Assembly (NCBI GenBank): GCA_030690875.1
Contig: JAUYFP010000106.1
Coordinates: forward strand, 1 to 7,130
Length of the DNA: 7,130 nt
Direction: 5' to 3'
From: a bacterium
GTDB lineage: Bacteria; Patescibacteriota; Patescibacteriia; UBA1558; GWA2-36-10
Shown: piece after piece, positions 1 through 6,802 of the stretch
How the letters are laid out: each line of letters begins with the position of its first letter
Position numbering within the stretch: the first letter of the stretch is position 1
Program-made: the position numbers and the translations under genes
Notes under the pieces: model-generated
Seen by the model: the letters and a program-made list of their open reading frames with translations, nothing else
Database searches by the model: none
Told to the model about the DNA's origin: nothing

Positions 1-454
1 TTTTTATTTTGGCTTCCTGCTCTAAATAATATTTGTTTACCTTAGGAATTATCTTTAACCATTCAATTATTAGGTTTAATACCTCGTTAAATTTTACTTT
101 TGTTTTTTTAAAAAGATTATTGATTTTTATGGCCGTTTCCTCACCTCTTTGCTTAAAAATTATCTGCGTGTTGGCATCCATAGTCAAAAATACCTGATCC
201 ATGTCCTGGGCCAAAATAGTTTCTACTCTTTGCAGTCTTAGACCCGAATCATCAACTAAACTTTGACCAGAGTCTAGCGCATCTACTACCAGTGCCTGCG
301 TTTGAGCTGACTGTCCGGCAGAAATTTTCTCCGCTTGCTCAGCGGCATATTCCGGCCGTTTTTCCGGCTGAGGCGCTGATTCTTGGCCTTGTTCAGGTCT
401 AGGTGATCTTTCAAATTGGTTTTTAGGAATTTCTAAATTTTTGATTTCAGGCAT
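1..454 (-). CDS. Conserved-looking protein of unknown function, partial at its C-terminus
   Basis: An open frame starts at the ATG at 454-452 and reads without a stop for 151 codons to the left edge, so the C-terminus is missing. Residues 1-50 are rich in Pro, Glu, Gln and Ala (PKNQ, RPEQGQ, PQPEKRPE) and look disordered. From about residue 70 to the edge the sequence turns helical and charged (LRLQRVETILAQDMDQVF, then FKQRGEETAIKINNLFKKTKVKF). It then has an amphipathic or hydrophobic stretch (LNLIIEWLKIIP, about 127-137) and ends in VNKYYLEQEAKIK. I have the impression that proteins with this GEETA...KIN...WLKIIP...LEQEAKIK pattern recur in Patescibacteria, but I cannot name a family and assign no function. 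The start is supported by an extended -10 box ending 6 nt upstream, which predicts a leaderless mRNA. It lies 7 bp after the PH-like protein gene. Confidence 0.78.
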   Translation of the reverse strand, partial: MPEIKNLEIPKNQFERSPRPEQGQESAPQPEKRPEYAAEQAEKISAGQSAQTQALVVDALDSGQSLVDDSGLRLQRVETILAQDMDQVFLTMDANTQIIFKQRGEETAIKINNLFKKTKVKFNEVLNLIIEWLKIIPKVNKYYLEQEAKIK

Positions 455-489
455 AACTACATTATACCAGATTTTTATTTTTTAGGTAA
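455..489 (-). promoter_or_regulatory. Extended -10 promoter for the 454 gene, leaderless arrangement
   Basis: Read on the minus strand, TGG then TATAAT (469-461) is a perfect extended -10 element (TGn plus consensus hexamer). The hexamer is followed by GTAGTT and then ATG, so the A of the start codon is the 7th base after the -10 box, where transcription normally begins. A weak -35 candidate (TTACCT, 489-484, 3 of 6 matches) lies 17 bp upstream; extended -10 promoters often need no good -35. The hexamer contains the TAA stop (464-462) of the preceding gene. The 16 bp at 461-476 recur exactly at 6811-6826, again just before a start codon. Promoter function is inferred from consensus and position. 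Confidence 0.68.
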
Positions 490-917
490 ATTTCCAGCCG
501 ATGATAAAAATTATCTCGATTATCAATATTGCTAAGATAATATTTTTTATCAAAAATTAAAAACTCAATCGTCGAGCGATGATATTTTTTTATGGCTTTA
601 ATATTTTTTAAATACAAGCTTTTTTTATTTTTAAAATCTTTAGGATTCACCGCTTTAAGATAAATTATCCGACTATCAGTTAATAAATACAAATCTTTCT
701 GCGCTAAAAATACTTGAATAATATTGTTTATAATAATCACGACCATTATCAACCACAACCAAAAACCATCTGGGGCGCCTCGCCAGATAGGATATAAAAC
801 AAAAAAAGCTATCAGCAATAATAATAAATTCAAATAAAGCCGACTCTTGTTGCTTTTAGATTTAAATATTGAGATTAGCTCTTCCTTATTATCTAAATAT
901 TTGCTAAAATCACTCAT
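462..917 (-). CDS. Small two-helix membrane protein with PH-like cytosolic tail
   Basis: This 151-residue protein has a short charged N-terminus (MSDFSKYLDNKEELISIF), then two hydrophobic segments at about residues 27-44 and 52-71. A hydrophilic C-terminal half includes YLLTDSRIIYLK (77-88) and alternating beta-type stretches (STIEFLIFDKKYYL). Two membrane helices followed by a Y-x-LT-x-x-R-I-I-Y strand is the layout of bacterial PH-domain (YdbS/YdbT-like, bPH2) membrane proteins. I infer that fold with moderate confidence; the ligand and role are unknown. No Shine-Dalgarno sequence precedes the ATG at 917. The gene lies 88 bp after lepA on the same strand and is probably reached by read-through, since I see no good minus-strand -10 box in the gap. 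Its last codons (CTG GTA TAA) double as the extended -10 box of the next gene. The divergent 29-codon ORF starts 2 bp away. Confidence 0.8.
   Translation of the reverse strand: MSDFSKYLDNKEELISIFKSKSNKSRLYLNLLLLLIAFFVLYPIWRGAPDGFWLWLIMVVIIINNIIQVFLAQKDLYLLTDSRIIYLKAVNPKDFKNKKSLYLKNIKAIKKYHRSTIEFLIFDKKYYLSNIDNRDNFYHRLEIYLKNKNLV
902..910 (+). promoter_or_regulatory. Extended -10 element for the plus-strand mini-gene
   Basis: On the plus strand TGC then TAAAAT matches the extended -10 consensus (TGn plus a 5-of-6 hexamer). Nine bases separate it from the ATG at 920, so transcription would begin 1-3 nt before the start codon. This copies the near-leaderless geometry of the two minus-strand promoters in the window. 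The -35 position (882-887, TTCCTT) is poor. The element lies inside the start of the divergent PH-like protein gene. It is supported only by consensus match and spacing, and such matches are not rare in AT-rich DNA. Confidence 0.42.
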
Positions 918-919
918 AT

Positions 920-1009
920 ATGAAGAAAAAAATTCAAAAAATAGTTTGGAGCATATTTGCTGTATTCATGATCCTATCCATGATTATCTGGACAGTGGCT
1001 ATGTATTAA
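920..1009 (+). CDS. 29-residue single-helix membrane miniprotein (hypothetical)
   Basis: ATG at 920-922 opens a 29-codon frame ending in TAA at 1007-1009. The peptide starts MKKKIQK, continues with a hydrophobic stretch rich in I, V, F, M, W and A (VWSIFAVFMILSMIIW), and ends TVAMY. This is a short cationic head plus one membrane-spanning helix, the positive-inside pattern of bacterial membrane miniproteins. The ORF occupies the lepA/PH-protein gap almost exactly: it starts 2 bp from the divergent ATG, and its stop overlaps the lepA stop in a shared TTAA. A possible extended -10 lies 9 bp upstream and no Shine-Dalgarno sequence is visible. I have an unverified impression that similar short Lys-then-hydrophobic ORFs occur in other Patescibacteria. 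The function is unknown. Being so short, it could still be a chance frame. Confidence 0.55.
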   Translation: MKKKIQKIVWSIFAVFMILSMIIWTVAMY

Positions 1010-2781
1010 TTTTGGTCTCTTTTTAAGACTGCTAAATAGGCCTCCTGCGGAATTTCTACTTTACCAACTTGGGCCATTTTTTTCTTGCCCTTTTTTTGTT
1101 TGTCCAACAATTTTCTCTTCCTAGTAACATCGCCACCATACAATTTGGCAGTAACATCCTTTCTTAGGGCTGACAAACGCTCACCAGCTATTATTTTACC
1201 ACCCACGGCCGCTTGTAATTTCAAAACAAACTGCTGGCGGGGCAAAACATCTTTTAATCTTTCTACTATCCTTTTTCCGACCCGATGAGCTTCGTCTTTG
1301 TAAACCAAAGAAGTCAGCGCTTCCACTGGCAATTCCGCTACCAAAATATCCACTTTAACTATTTCACAAGACCGATAATCGGAAAAATCATAATTTAGCG
1401 ACGCATAGCCCGATGATATGCTCTTAATACTGTCATAGAAATCAACCAAAATACTGGCTAGCGGTATATCAAAGCTCAGTATTAAACGATCTTCATCTAA
1501 ATACTGAGTATTTTTAAAAATACCTTTTTGCGAAATAACATATTCCATTAGTTCACCCATGTATTTTTGCGGGCTGATGATTTCAATATTCATGTATGGC
1601 TCGTCTACTCTTTCTATTTTTGATGGATCAGGCATTTCATTCGGCGTAGTCAAAACCATTTTTTCACCATTTCTCAAATATATATTATAAGCAACGGTCG
1701 GCGTAGTAACAATCAAACTTAAATTAAATTCTCTTTTTAGTCTTTCCTGAAAAATTTCCAAATGCAGTAAACCTAGAAAACCGCAACGAAAACCAAAACC
1801 AAGAGCTTGCGAGCTGGTCGGCTCAAAAATCAGACTAGAATCGCTCAATTTTAATTTTAATATCGCTTCTCTTAATTTATGGTATTCATTCCCCTCTTGA
1901 GGAAATATACCAGCATAAACCATTGGCTTTATCTGCTTGTAACCAGTTAGGGCCTTAGTATTTTCATCTAAGCTGACAATAGTGTCTCCGACTTTGGCTT
2001 TTTCCAAATCTTTGACGCCAGTTATCAAATAGCCGATTTCACCGTCAGCTAAATTTTTGGCGCTGACCCAATGCGGCTTAAAAAATCCCAAGTCTAATAC
2101 TTCGGTGGTTTCAGCGCTGGCCACGAATTTTATTTTGTCGCCTTTTTTAATTTGGCCGCCAAAAAATCGTACATAAATAACTACACCCCTATATTCATCA
2201 TAAGCTGAGTCAAAAATCAAAGCTTGCAAATTTTTTTCTTTACTTTTTGGCGCGGAAACTTTTTCCACTATAGCGTCTAAAATTTTTTCCACTCCCTTAC
2301 CGGTTTTGGCCGAAGCCAATAGTATTTCTTCTTTTTTACAGCCCAATAAATTAACTATTTCTTGCGAGACTTTTTCCACATCAGCCGCTGGCAAATCAAT
2401 TTTGTTTATAATAGGAATAATTTCTAGATTTTGCTCTAAAGCTAAATATAAATTAGCCAAAGTCTGAGCTTCCACGCCCTGAGTAGCGTCCACTAAAAGT
2501 AAAGCGCCTTCTACGGCCGCCAAAGAACGGGAAACTTCATAAGTAAAATCAACATGCCCCGGAGTATCTATTAAGTTTAAAATTTTGCCTTTCCACTCCA
2601 TTCGCGCTGGCTGGAGCTTGATAGTTATGCCCCTTTCCCGCTCTAAATCCATCTGGTCAAGCATCTGATTCTTCATTTTTCGCATTTCCACTGTGCCGGT
2701 CAATTCCAACATCCGATCAGCCAAAGTTGACTTACCGTGATCAATATGAGCAATAATGCAGAAATTTCTAATATTTTCCAT
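1006..2781 (-). CDS. lepA: Elongation factor 4 (LepA), ribosome-associated GTPase
   Basis: This is a full-length LepA/EF4 of 591 residues (E. coli LepA is 599). EF4 is a translational GTPase related to EF-G that binds the ribosome and affects elongation or initiation under stress. All GTPase motifs are intact: AHIDHGKST (11-19), GITIK (51-55), DTPGH (72-76), NKID (126-129) and SAKTG (157-161). The LepA-typical block FGFRCGFLGLLHLEI (329-343) follows, then an EF-G domain V-like part. The diagnostic C-terminal domain contains QAAVGGKIIAGE (523-534), LYGGDVTRKRKLL (547-559) and VEIPQEAYLAVLK (575-587). The ATG at 2781 gives the canonical MENIRNFCIIAHIDHGK start. It overlaps the murJ 3' end by 14 bp, which implies co-transcription and perhaps translational coupling. 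Only GAGAA right against the ATG resembles a ribosome site, and it is too close. The stop shares TTAA with the opposing mini-gene. Confidence 0.98.
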   Translation of the reverse strand: MENIRNFCIIAHIDHGKSTLADRMLELTGTVEMRKMKNQMLDQMDLERERGITIKLQPARMEWKGKILNLIDTPGHVDFTYEVSRSLAAVEGALLLVDATQGVEAQTLANLYLALEQNLEIIPIINKIDLPAADVEKVSQEIVNLLGCKKEEILLASAKTGKGVEKILDAIVEKVSAPKSKEKNLQALIFDSAYDEYRGVVIYVRFFGGQIKKGDKIKFVASAETTEVLDLGFFKPHWVSAKNLADGEIGYLITGVKDLEKAKVGDTIVSLDENTKALTGYKQIKPMVYAGIFPQEGNEYHKLREAILKLKLSDSSLIFEPTSSQALGFGFRCGFLGLLHLEIFQERLKREFNLSLIVTTPTVAYNIYLRNGEKMVLTTPNEMPDPSKIERVDEPYMNIEIISPQKYMGELMEYVISQKGIFKNTQYLDEDRLILSFDIPLASILVDFYDSIKSISSGYASLNYDFSDYRSCEIVKVDILVAELPVEALTSLVYKDEAHRVGKRIVERLKDVLPRQQFVLKLQAAVGGKIIAGERLSALRKDVTAKLYGGDVTRKRKLLDKQKKGKKKMAQVGKVEIPQEAYLAVLKRDQN

Positions 2782-4354
2782 TTCTCAAAAATATCCAAAA
2801 TTTAATAAGAATCCTTTTTACAATATCTACCTCTTCTAGTCTGAACAATATACTAAGTAATACGTAACTTAGCAAGGCCACTAGACCAGCGCCAAATCCT
2901 TGAATGAAAATGCCTAAAAATGTGCGCATATTGACCACCAAGGACAACAAATTAAGCATTGCGTAAGCCACTAGCCCGCAAAGGCAGGAATTGGCCAATA
3001 TTTTTAGTAGGGAATTAAAAATTTTATTATGATCTATGTCTGGCACTCTTAAACTCAAAATAAAATAAAGCAAGAACATATTGATTATGCTTGATAATGA
3101 AAAAGCGATTGCTAAACCTATTACTCCCCAATATTTAGCAAAAATCCAAGAAAAAATTATATTTATAACAATACTAAAAAAACTGACGGCCATAGGAGTT
3201 TTAGTGTCTTCGTAAGCATAAAATGATCTGCCTAAAAGCGGAATAAGCCCTTGAGCAAAAATTGACAAAGCAAAAAGTCCTAAGGTTTGGGCAGTGTCAT
3301 AAGTATTTTGCCAATTAAAAGCGCCAGTTCCCAAAATAATTCTAACTATTTGCGCGCGCAAAACCACCATCAAAACGGATATGGGAATTAAAAGATACAA
3401 TATCCGCCTAAGACTGATGGAAAAATTATCAGCAAAAAGTTGTTTATTATCCTCGCTAGCCGCTTGGGTAAAGGTAGGAAAAACTGCTACGGCTAGCGAA
3501 ACCGCAAATAAACTAATCGGCAAACTTTGTAAATTGTTGGCCAAATTAAAGACCGCAATACTACCACTAGCCAAAGTAGAAGCGATCATAGTAGTAATAA
3601 CCAAATTTATCTGGCTAGCCGCTAGGCCAAAAGTGCGTGGCAACATTAGCTTTAATATGCGTCGCAAGTTTTTATCAAATTTTAAAACTAATTGGTAATG
3701 CCAACCGTTTTTGATAATTTCCGGCAACTGAATAAGCAAATGCATAAAAGCGCCTAAGACCACACCCCAAGACAAGCCGACCAAACCAAGTTTAGGATAG
3801 AAAAAAACTATCCCAACTATAATACCGATATTATAAAAACTGGCGGCCAAAGAAAAGCTAAAAAACTTTTTCCAAGAATTTAAAACTCCGCCAATAATAT
3901 TGGAAGCAACAAAAAATAAAATCGCCAAGAGCATTACTCGGCTTAAACTGACAACCATGGACAATTGCCAATCGGAAAAGCCCGGAGTGATCAGAGCCAT
4001 TAAATTTGGTGTAAAACATATAGCCAAAATTACCAAAGCGCCGATAAAAAGCAAAAAGAAATTTAAAACCGAGTTGGCTAAAATCAAACCCTCTTTTTTG
4101 TCTTTAAACCAAACTTTTTGAAACACCGGAATAAAAGCCGAAGTCAAAGCGCCTAAAACTAAAGTATTAAATATCAAATCCGGCAGTCTAAAAGCCGAAT
4201 AATATATATCTGATAATTCACCAGCGCCAAAATTTGAAGCAATTAATCTTTCTCTTAGTAAGGCAAATATTTTTGACAAAAAAGAAAAAAAGGCAATTAT
4301 TACTGCGCCTCCGGTAACCGAATTATTTAATTTATACCACAATTTATACCACAT
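2768..4354 (-). CDS. murJ: MurJ-family lipid II flippase (MviN, MOP superfamily)
   Basis: This 528-residue polytopic membrane protein has about 14 hydrophobic segments, the usual MurJ size and topology. MurJ moves the peptidoglycan precursor lipid II across the cytoplasmic membrane. Family wording is clear: FLSKIFALLRERLIASNFGA (25-44), SDIYYSAFRLPDL (48-60), LGALTSAFIPVF (67-78), TPGF (123-126), GGVLNSWKKF (155-164), ASQINLVITTMIASTLASGS (246-265) and FYAYEDTKTP (378-387). R34 and D49 match E. coli R24 and D39. Residues aligning with the functionally important E. coli R52, R270 and E273 are F62, N274 and S277 (alignment from memory). The start is ATG 3 bp after the DUF4012 stop, with no ribosome site; the 3' end overlaps lepA. 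The first codons are a perfect 12-bp tandem repeat giving MWYKLWYKL, so the N-terminus is four residues longer than an unduplicated copy would be. Confidence 0.93.
   Translation of the reverse strand: MWYKLWYKLNNSVTGGAVIIAFFSFLSKIFALLRERLIASNFGAGELSDIYYSAFRLPDLIFNTLVLGALTSAFIPVFQKVWFKDKKEGLILANSVLNFFLLFIGALVILAICFTPNLMALITPGFSDWQLSMVVSLSRVMLLAILFFVASNIIGGVLNSWKKFFSFSLAASFYNIGIIVGIVFFYPKLGLVGLSWGVVLGAFMHLLIQLPEIIKNGWHYQLVLKFDKNLRRILKLMLPRTFGLAASQINLVITTMIASTLASGSIAVFNLANNLQSLPISLFAVSLAVAVFPTFTQAASEDNKQLFADNFSISLRRILYLLIPISVLMVVLRAQIVRIILGTGAFNWQNTYDTAQTLGLFALSIFAQGLIPLLGRSFYAYEDTKTPMAVSFFSIVINIIFSWIFAKYWGVIGLAIAFSLSSIINMFLLYFILSLRVPDIDHNKIFNSLLKILANSCLCGLVAYAMLNLLSLVVNMRTFLGIFIQGFGAGLVALLSYVLLSILFRLEEVDIVKRILIKFWIFLRNGKY
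4329..4352 (-). repeat. Perfect 12-bp tandem duplication at the murJ start
   Basis: The plus-strand unit AATTTATACCAC occurs twice back to back (4329-4340 and 4341-4352). On the coding strand it duplicates the codons for WYKL directly after the initiator ATG without shifting frame. Each copy contains TGGTATAAA, a 5-of-6 extended -10 match resembling the TGGTATAAT promoters elsewhere in the window. It could be a simple slippage duplication or a doubled start-proximal signal; the sequence cannot decide which. Confidence 0.9.
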
Positions 4355-4357
4355 TTT

Positions 4358-6802
4358 CTAATTGGCTAATATAAAGCCAAAATATAAATCTTTATTTAAC
4401 TCTTGATTATAAGTTACCAACAAATCAGTGATATTCATATTGGAAACATCGCTGGCATTGTTAAATACTACTCGGATATTGGCCGGCAAAAGAACAGAGG
4501 AATTAAAAATAGTATTCCTTTGACCTGATTGCGATTGCGCCAATAAGCTGTAATTATTCAAATGCAAATCTTTTTTAACTAGCTTTTGCCACCAGTCATT
4601 GGTCAGCGGATCGGCAAAATTCATTTGGAAAGGTAATTTATATTTAAGCATGACGGTTTTTGATTCTCCGGGCCTCAAAGTCAGCCAGCCAGCTAAAACT
4701 GTCTTATCCAAACTATCGTATATTTCCACACCTGAACCGCTATCAATCACTTTTTTATTTTCCTCTTTCAAAACATCAGCATCAAATTTAGCGCCCTCAT
4801 TGTTGTGAAAATAATTGTCCGGTATTTTACTAAATCCTAAACCCTCTATAAATTCCGAGCCCGCTGGTATATAGAATCGCAAATAGCTGACATTGCCGCC
4901 ATCTATTCCCGCAAAAGGATTATCCACTAAGCCATTGTTTGTCCTAGTTACCCGCACGGTATTGATAATATCACCATTAGCTTGTATTTCCGCCTGATGG
5001 TCCACTATTTGAGAAATTTCTAAGTCTGTTTTTCCGCCAGCGATATTGGTATTTATAACAGCCAAATAATCTTTATTGGTTTTGGCCACTGAACCAGCCC
5101 AGCCATAGCTGACTATTTGTTTTTGCAAATCTGCATCTGATAAATAAACTTGGATATCTTTATTTGATAAGCTGTCCGCCAATACTCCTACAATATCTGG
5201 ATATTTATCAGTTGATAATAATTTTTCCAAAACTATCGGCAGTAAATCAGCAATTACTGCTTTGGGCTGATTTAATTCTTTATCATAATTAAGTTCCACT
5301 TCTTCTTGCAGAACAGAAAAAACATTATCAGCCGTAATGGTCAATTGATATTCATCTAAAGTAACTGGGCCTATTACCCTTAATAGTTCCTGCAATAAAC
5401 TGGCATTGATTGATATTACTCCGTCCAAAGATGATCCTCCACCCTCCTGATAAAACCAAACAATTTTTTTAGCAGAAAGTGGAAAATCATACCACCAATT
5501 AGCGTCCCAAATATTAAAAAATGGATTTATCAAAGACAGAGCTTCTGGTGATTTAAGAATAGTTTTTTGCCCAGCGGCCAAATCATAAGTTCCACCTCTA
5601 GGTATTTCAATATTGCTTATTTTACCTTGATAAACATCAACTAAGGCAATACTGCCGATGAATCCACCAGTGGCTCTGAGCTCATTATTATTTTGAAAAA
5701 GCACTAAATATCTTTTTTCTGAATTATGACCCAAGGTGTCCAGTAAAGTGTCAAAAATCTCATTTAAAGTTCGCAGATTTTCCAGAGTAGTTGGCAAATA
5801 AACTTGCAGTTGTTCAAAATAAGGACGAATATTTTCAGGTAATAAGCCAAAAGAAGAATTATTTAGCTTTTTATCCGCTTTGGCTAAATAAGGAATAGTG
5901 GCTCTAATTTGCTCATTGATAACAAAAATATATTCCGTCGGATTGCCTTTATCTTGAATGGTTTGATTCAAGACTGCGGCAGCTTGAGAAATATCAGTCG
6001 CAATCGCCAACATGTCTTGGCTGAGGGAAATTGGCTTGCCTACTATTGGGGCATAAGCAGCCGCTTCCAGCATCCACTGATCATACTGATTCAATACTGC
6101 TTGCGCTTCCTGAAAATTTATCAACGCTTCTTCAAAATCACGCTGAGCTAATTGGTAGGAGTTTTCGGAAGCAGAAATCGCTCCTGACTGCAAATTCAAA
6201 AATCCTTCTTTGCCAAAACCAAGTAATTTATCCTTACTGATTTGCAATTCATTAACCAAAACTAAACCTCTTATTGGCAATAAAATCATAAAAGCAATTA
6301 GAGCAAAGACTAGACTTTTGTTAAAAGCCGAAGTCCAACAAAAGTTAGGAACTTTTATATCCAAATCAAAACTAAATTTAGGATTACTTGACTCTTTTTT
6401 TGGCTGATGATTTACAGCGCGTTTATTTTTAAATTTAGTCCAGCTGTTTCTATATTTTTCCAAATTAATAGCTGGCTGCTTGGCTTCTTTTTTGGCCTCA
6501 GAGCGCAAATCAAGTATGTGAGCGGATTTTTGGCCAGAAAATGAGTCGGCTTGATTTTTTGGCTCAGCAATAATCTCTTGCTTTTGGATATTCTCCTGAG
6601 TATCTTTTTTTATAGTATGAAGAATCTGAGAATAACTTAAATCCTGCCTGATAAGCTTATCCAATTCGGCTAAGGCCTTTTGTTTTTCCTCAGTTCGCAG
6701 GCTAAAATCTACGTTTTCGTCAACTAAAAACTGATCTAAGTCGTTTAGCAGATCTCTTTTTAAACTAGCTTGATCAATTTTATTATTTTTTCTAGTTGCC
6801 AT
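4358..6802 (-). CDS. DUF4012 family membrane-anchored surface protein
   Basis: This is an 814-residue protein. Residues 1-160 are hydrophilic, helical and lysine-rich, presumably cytosolic. One transmembrane helix follows at about 163-184 (SLVFALIAFMILLPIRGLVL). Residues 207-290 are helical and alanine-rich (NSYQLAQRDFEEALINFQEA). The DUF4012 core has YLVLFQNNNELRATGGFIGS (365-384), WDANWWYDFPLSAKKIVWFY (432-451) and LDGVISINASLLQELLRVIG (459-478). A long beta-rich region (about 590-814) completes it and should lie outside the membrane. The family is common in Patescibacteria and some Gram-positives, often beside polysaccharide genes; its biochemical activity is unknown to me. The neighbours here, a GT4 glycosyltransferase end upstream and murJ 3 bp downstream, fit an envelope role by inference. 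The start is ATG at 6802, set by an extended -10 box ending 8 nt upstream; no Shine-Dalgarno sequence is present. Confidence 0.9.
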   Translation of the reverse strand: MATRKNNKIDQASLKRDLLNDLDQFLVDENVDFSLRTEEKQKALAELDKLIRQDLSYSQILHTIKKDTQENIQKQEIIAEPKNQADSFSGQKSAHILDLRSEAKKEAKQPAINLEKYRNSWTKFKNKRAVNHQPKKESSNPKFSFDLDIKVPNFCWTSAFNKSLVFALIAFMILLPIRGLVLVNELQISKDKLLGFGKEGFLNLQSGAISASENSYQLAQRDFEEALINFQEAQAVLNQYDQWMLEAAAYAPIVGKPISLSQDMLAIATDISQAAAVLNQTIQDKGNPTEYIFVINEQIRATIPYLAKADKKLNNSSFGLLPENIRPYFEQLQVYLPTTLENLRTLNEIFDTLLDTLGHNSEKRYLVLFQNNNELRATGGFIGSIALVDVYQGKISNIEIPRGGTYDLAAGQKTILKSPEALSLINPFFNIWDANWWYDFPLSAKKIVWFYQEGGGSSLDGVISINASLLQELLRVIGPVTLDEYQLTITADNVFSVLQEEVELNYDKELNQPKAVIADLLPIVLEKLLSTDKYPDIVGVLADSLSNKDIQVYLSDADLQKQIVSYGWAGSVAKTNKDYLAVINTNIAGGKTDLEISQIVDHQAEIQANGDIINTVRVTRTNNGLVDNPFAGIDGGNVSYLRFYIPAGSEFIEGLGFSKIPDNYFHNNEGAKFDADVLKEENKKVIDSGSGVEIYDSLDKTVLAGWLTLRPGESKTVMLKYKLPFQMNFADPLTNDWWQKLVKKDLHLNNYSLLAQSQSGQRNTIFNSSVLLPANIRVVFNNASDVSNMNITDLLVTYNQELNKDLYFGFILAN

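Noticed and set aside
918..1005. Terminator after lepA in the 88-bp gap
   Set aside because: The repeated CATGAT and short inverted matches do not form a stable GC-rich stem followed by a T-run on the minus strand; the gap is better explained by the mini-gene.
1085..1288. 67-codon plus-strand frame opposite the lepA 3' end
   Set aside because: It is antisense to the strongly conserved LepA C-terminal domain, with no recognisable domain or start signal; a shadow frame.
3381..4121. Two plus-strand frames (105 and 73 codons) opposite murJ
   Set aside because: They are antisense to conserved MurJ segments and their composition is what reverse reading of hydrophobic codons gives (Lys and Ala rich).
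4599..6407. Four plus-strand frames of 65-80 codons opposite the DUF4012 gene
   Set aside because: All lie within one continuous coding gene with recognised motifs, two of them overlap each other, and none has domain or context support.
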